Virus record (IMG/VR): IMGVR_UViG_3300005435_000020
Location: 1-64,000 of that record
Length of the DNA stretch: 64,000 nt
DNA from: a virus
Strand: one strand, 5' to 3'
Part shown: positions 63,201 through 64,000 of the stretch, in pieces
Layout of the letters: the number at the start of each line of letters is the position of its first letter
How positions within the stretch are numbered: position 1 is the first letter of the stretch
Notes under the pieces: model-generated
The model's input: only the letters and a program-made list of their open reading frames with translations
Database searches by the model: none
Told to the model about the DNA's origin: nothing
Program-made: the position numbers and the translations under genes

Positions 63201-64000
63201 AACTCGTGAGCTTGTCGCCAAGGACAGAGAGCTTGTCGGAAGCATCCTGTTTTGCGCCGCTGAAGCCAGCCGACACGGCATTGAAGGGATTGAGTTGCTT
63301 GATGATGTTGCCATTGGCGTCGAGGCCCATGGCCTGCATGATCTGCGCTTGGAGGGCTTCGGGGGAAAGGTCACCGGGAGACGCAGGCTTATTGATCCCC
63401 GCCAGCGCAGGCAGCCCCGTGGGGCCACCACCCCCAATGCCCATCATCTTGTCGAAAGAGGTGGGGCCTGGGCCTTTGGGGCCTTTCGCCGCTGCCGCAA
63501 GCCTCTGCTGCTGCGCCAGGGAAAGCTGATTGATCTCCTGCGCTATCTTGTCGGCTTCTTGATCAATGGCAAGCTTCGCCTTGGCAGCATCCAGTGCCTG
63601 CTGAGCCGCCTTGACTGCGGAGCCTGCGGTGCCACCAGACGTCAGGGCATCTTGCAGCGCCTTGATCTCCCTGGCGATGGGGTCCATGTCGTTGATCTTG
63701 ATGCCAGCATTTGCGTGGGTGAGGGCAGCAATCCTCTCGTCAAGTTTCTTGATGCTGTCATCGACGGTTTTGGCCTGCAAGTCGATGAGCTTCTCTTGCC
63801 TGTCGTCAGCCGTGATCTGCCTGTCGATGACTTGCATCTGCTTGTCGATGCCAGCCATCTTCTTGTCTTCTGCGGCAGTCTGGTCACGGATGGCTAGCTC
63901 TTGCGCCTTGTAGGCGTCTTGCTGGCCCTTGAGGACATTGACCTGATCATTGATGTTAAGTTGCTGGTTCTTGAGGTTGTCGATGGTCTGCTGGTTGTCA
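60220..64000 (-). CDS. Tape measure protein, 5' end cut by the window
   Basis: The frame is open from the right edge, so the methionine at 63858 is internal; 1260 aa are visible. The N-terminal part is coiled coil (QQTIDNLKNQQL, IDRQITADDRQEKLIDLQAK). The middle has Gly/Ala-rich hydrophobic segments (IGGILRAVPIVGWALNIIQI) and Trp-rich repeats. The C-terminal end has SNWMGGLTWVGEKGQELLNL, the typical GE.GPEl motif of tape measure proteins. It sets tail length and helps DNA passage. It is the first visible gene of the minus-strand structural module. Confidence 0.9.
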   Translation of the reverse strand, partial: DNQQTIDNLKNQQLNINDQVNVLKGQQDAYKAQELAIRDQTAAEDKKMAGIDKQMQVIDRQITADDRQEKLIDLQAKTVDDSIKKLDERIAALTHANAGIKINDMDPIAREIKALQDALTSGGTAGSAVKAAQQALDAAKAKLAIDQEADKIAQEINQLSLAQQQRLAAAAKGPKGPGPTSFDKMMGIGGGGPTGLPALAGINKPASPGDLSPEALQAQIMQAMGLDANGNIIKQLNPFNAVSAGFSGAKQDASDKLSVLGDKLTSFTDGILGAFGVNASQGAIARPRLRGRMGGSTEDQDAALQQYYHDYALYDTRMNARTEGRLSASRFRQQQDSGVANNLPLITAAMAATGGIPGLGALTSAASNLSSVGGKLSDVLGLFAGRALGGPQVSGFVRGLRLPGSLLGEGGLAGGAADLLGTGATQGLGDILKDLAIRASVSGGGIVGAPGRLAGLARPLAYGSRAADAVGSAAGAVGGVGSDILGGIGKVTGLDRLPIAAIKEFSGVIKDMLVPLPMFARLITEAGGAFGVFGTILGGAKAAITPLIGLLGDFLGVFLRFPIIGGILRAVPIVGWALNIIQIIQMLKAGWETNWMGMTTALKGFWSAAQPIFQDIMGILNNKNLSFGDKLGAIFGDIGKIGGDLGTALGTIIGNIVATIRANAPKWGKTISDNFSVIWKSFTDAVGDTLKTYGPIVGAKLGDLIGAAVNFIVTQAVPFALKLLAGWYHIMAEFLNNIDKAITSDGGVQGSGGSSMGKSFEKLITNLVNWVKANAPAWGAALGPVLILVMEAAFELLYAAGKLLLDLTVWFGGLIVKLIGYAMSQLGTWANQLFTFFLTMFTQAVASLVADGGPLAQLQAWLDTTLFPAFWKHQDSEQPNRSQSLKDKLLTLFLKALDLLIGDDNPKTRFEGWIDNLVSKWIQDHVGSMLGKWATDLEAKIAEMWKGAMDDITADSNPLNQFQTWIDGLMTQWFKYWVSQTSTWAGALWDKVKAIWTALLDFLNRNSISDFAAGLSKFISDVFGALLKLVGTFLAGWWPTFKDAIVAAFTSAITAAETALTGPFNGLIQNISDKINAVKAKIQELMGLGGGGSAPSGGGVAGDGVTYEGEVAAGRTALPKSQWEAAHAAAVAATTPPPGHNAAGTSNWMGGLTWVGEKGQELLNLPRGSQITPFQDVIQQVASGVKDMLYSVGDNSQGMTSDIANSLNNVADAIRSLASASENQQHTVNKTTNINVDKMDMSSPQNVDYWVQQTQHMGQ

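Noticed and set aside
1-64000. CRISPR array, insertion sequence, integration attachment site
   Set aside because: No regularly spaced direct repeats, no transposase other than the recombinases, and no tRNA-overlapping repeat pair was found by eye.

Overview
The window is most likely part of a temperate tailed-phage (siphovirus) or phage-plasmid genome, with a right-hand virion module on the minus strand and a long left-hand plus-strand accessory and replication module. Support for this comes from the tape measure protein (cut by the right edge), a distal tail protein, a Gp37-like tail protein, tail-associated glycosidase, endolysin-type genes, a DnaG-like primase, a DnaB-like helicase, SSB, two unrelated site-specific recombinases, three XRE-type regulators and a tRNA. 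Genes are tightly packed, often overlapping by ATGA, GTGA or TTGA, with very frequent GTG and TTG starts and AGGAG-type ribosome sites. The host cannot be named from sequence alone. The sigma70-like promoters, the monomeric B12-dependent reductase and the Sec/Tat-exported proteins suggest a soil bacterium such as Chloroflexota, but that is a guess.

Layout: 1-10.6 kb holds small early genes under near-identical TTGACA-N17-TAGTAT promoters, including an ArdC-like antirestriction protein, a tandem family of 72-96 aa proteins (family A), a frameshifted Mom-like DNA-modification gene and a tRNA-Ile(UAU). 10.6-19 kb is one long operon: a MoxR-type AAA+ ATPase, then 15 tandem paralogues of a small C-H-H-C protein (family B), with a metallopeptidase/VWA protein embedded in the array. 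19-22 kb carries a tyrosine recombinase, zinc-ribbon proteins and a convergent pair of HTH regulators with a dyad operator. 22-30 kb is replication and nucleotide metabolism: a putative annealing protein, primase, a 350-nt hairpin-rich gap that may be an origin, a possible loader pair, helicase, class II ribonucleotide reductase and a homing-endonuclease-like protein. 30-36 kb encodes exported proteins (Sec, beta-propeller, two Tat substrates), an exonuclease, a nucleotidyltransferase and a DNA methyltransferase. 37-50 kb has an RNA ligase, SSB, CAP protein, two lysins, nucleotide-pool enzymes, two PD-(D/E)XK-like proteins, a large serine recombinase and a lipoprotein. A bidirectional terminator at 49.95 kb separates this from the minus-strand module (64 to 50 kb): tape measure, Dit, Gp37-like, fibre-like protein, glycosidase, then a membrane receiver-like protein, a CHASE3-PAS histidine kinase, a response regulator, a repressor, an HNH protein and a three-TM protein.

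The strongest candidates for something undescribed are the MoxR/VWA-peptidase operon carrying the 15-member C-H-H-C array, and a dispersed 17-bp dyad (TGTGCS-GATTY-GGCACA, at least ten copies) whose orientation largely follows transcription, reminiscent of phage L5 stoperators. Others are a hairpin-rich candidate origin containing the ultra-stable GCGAAGC motif, a histidine-kinase system inside a tail operon, and strong over-representation of the octamer GTGTCGGC. No CRISPR array, insertion sequence or att site was recognised.
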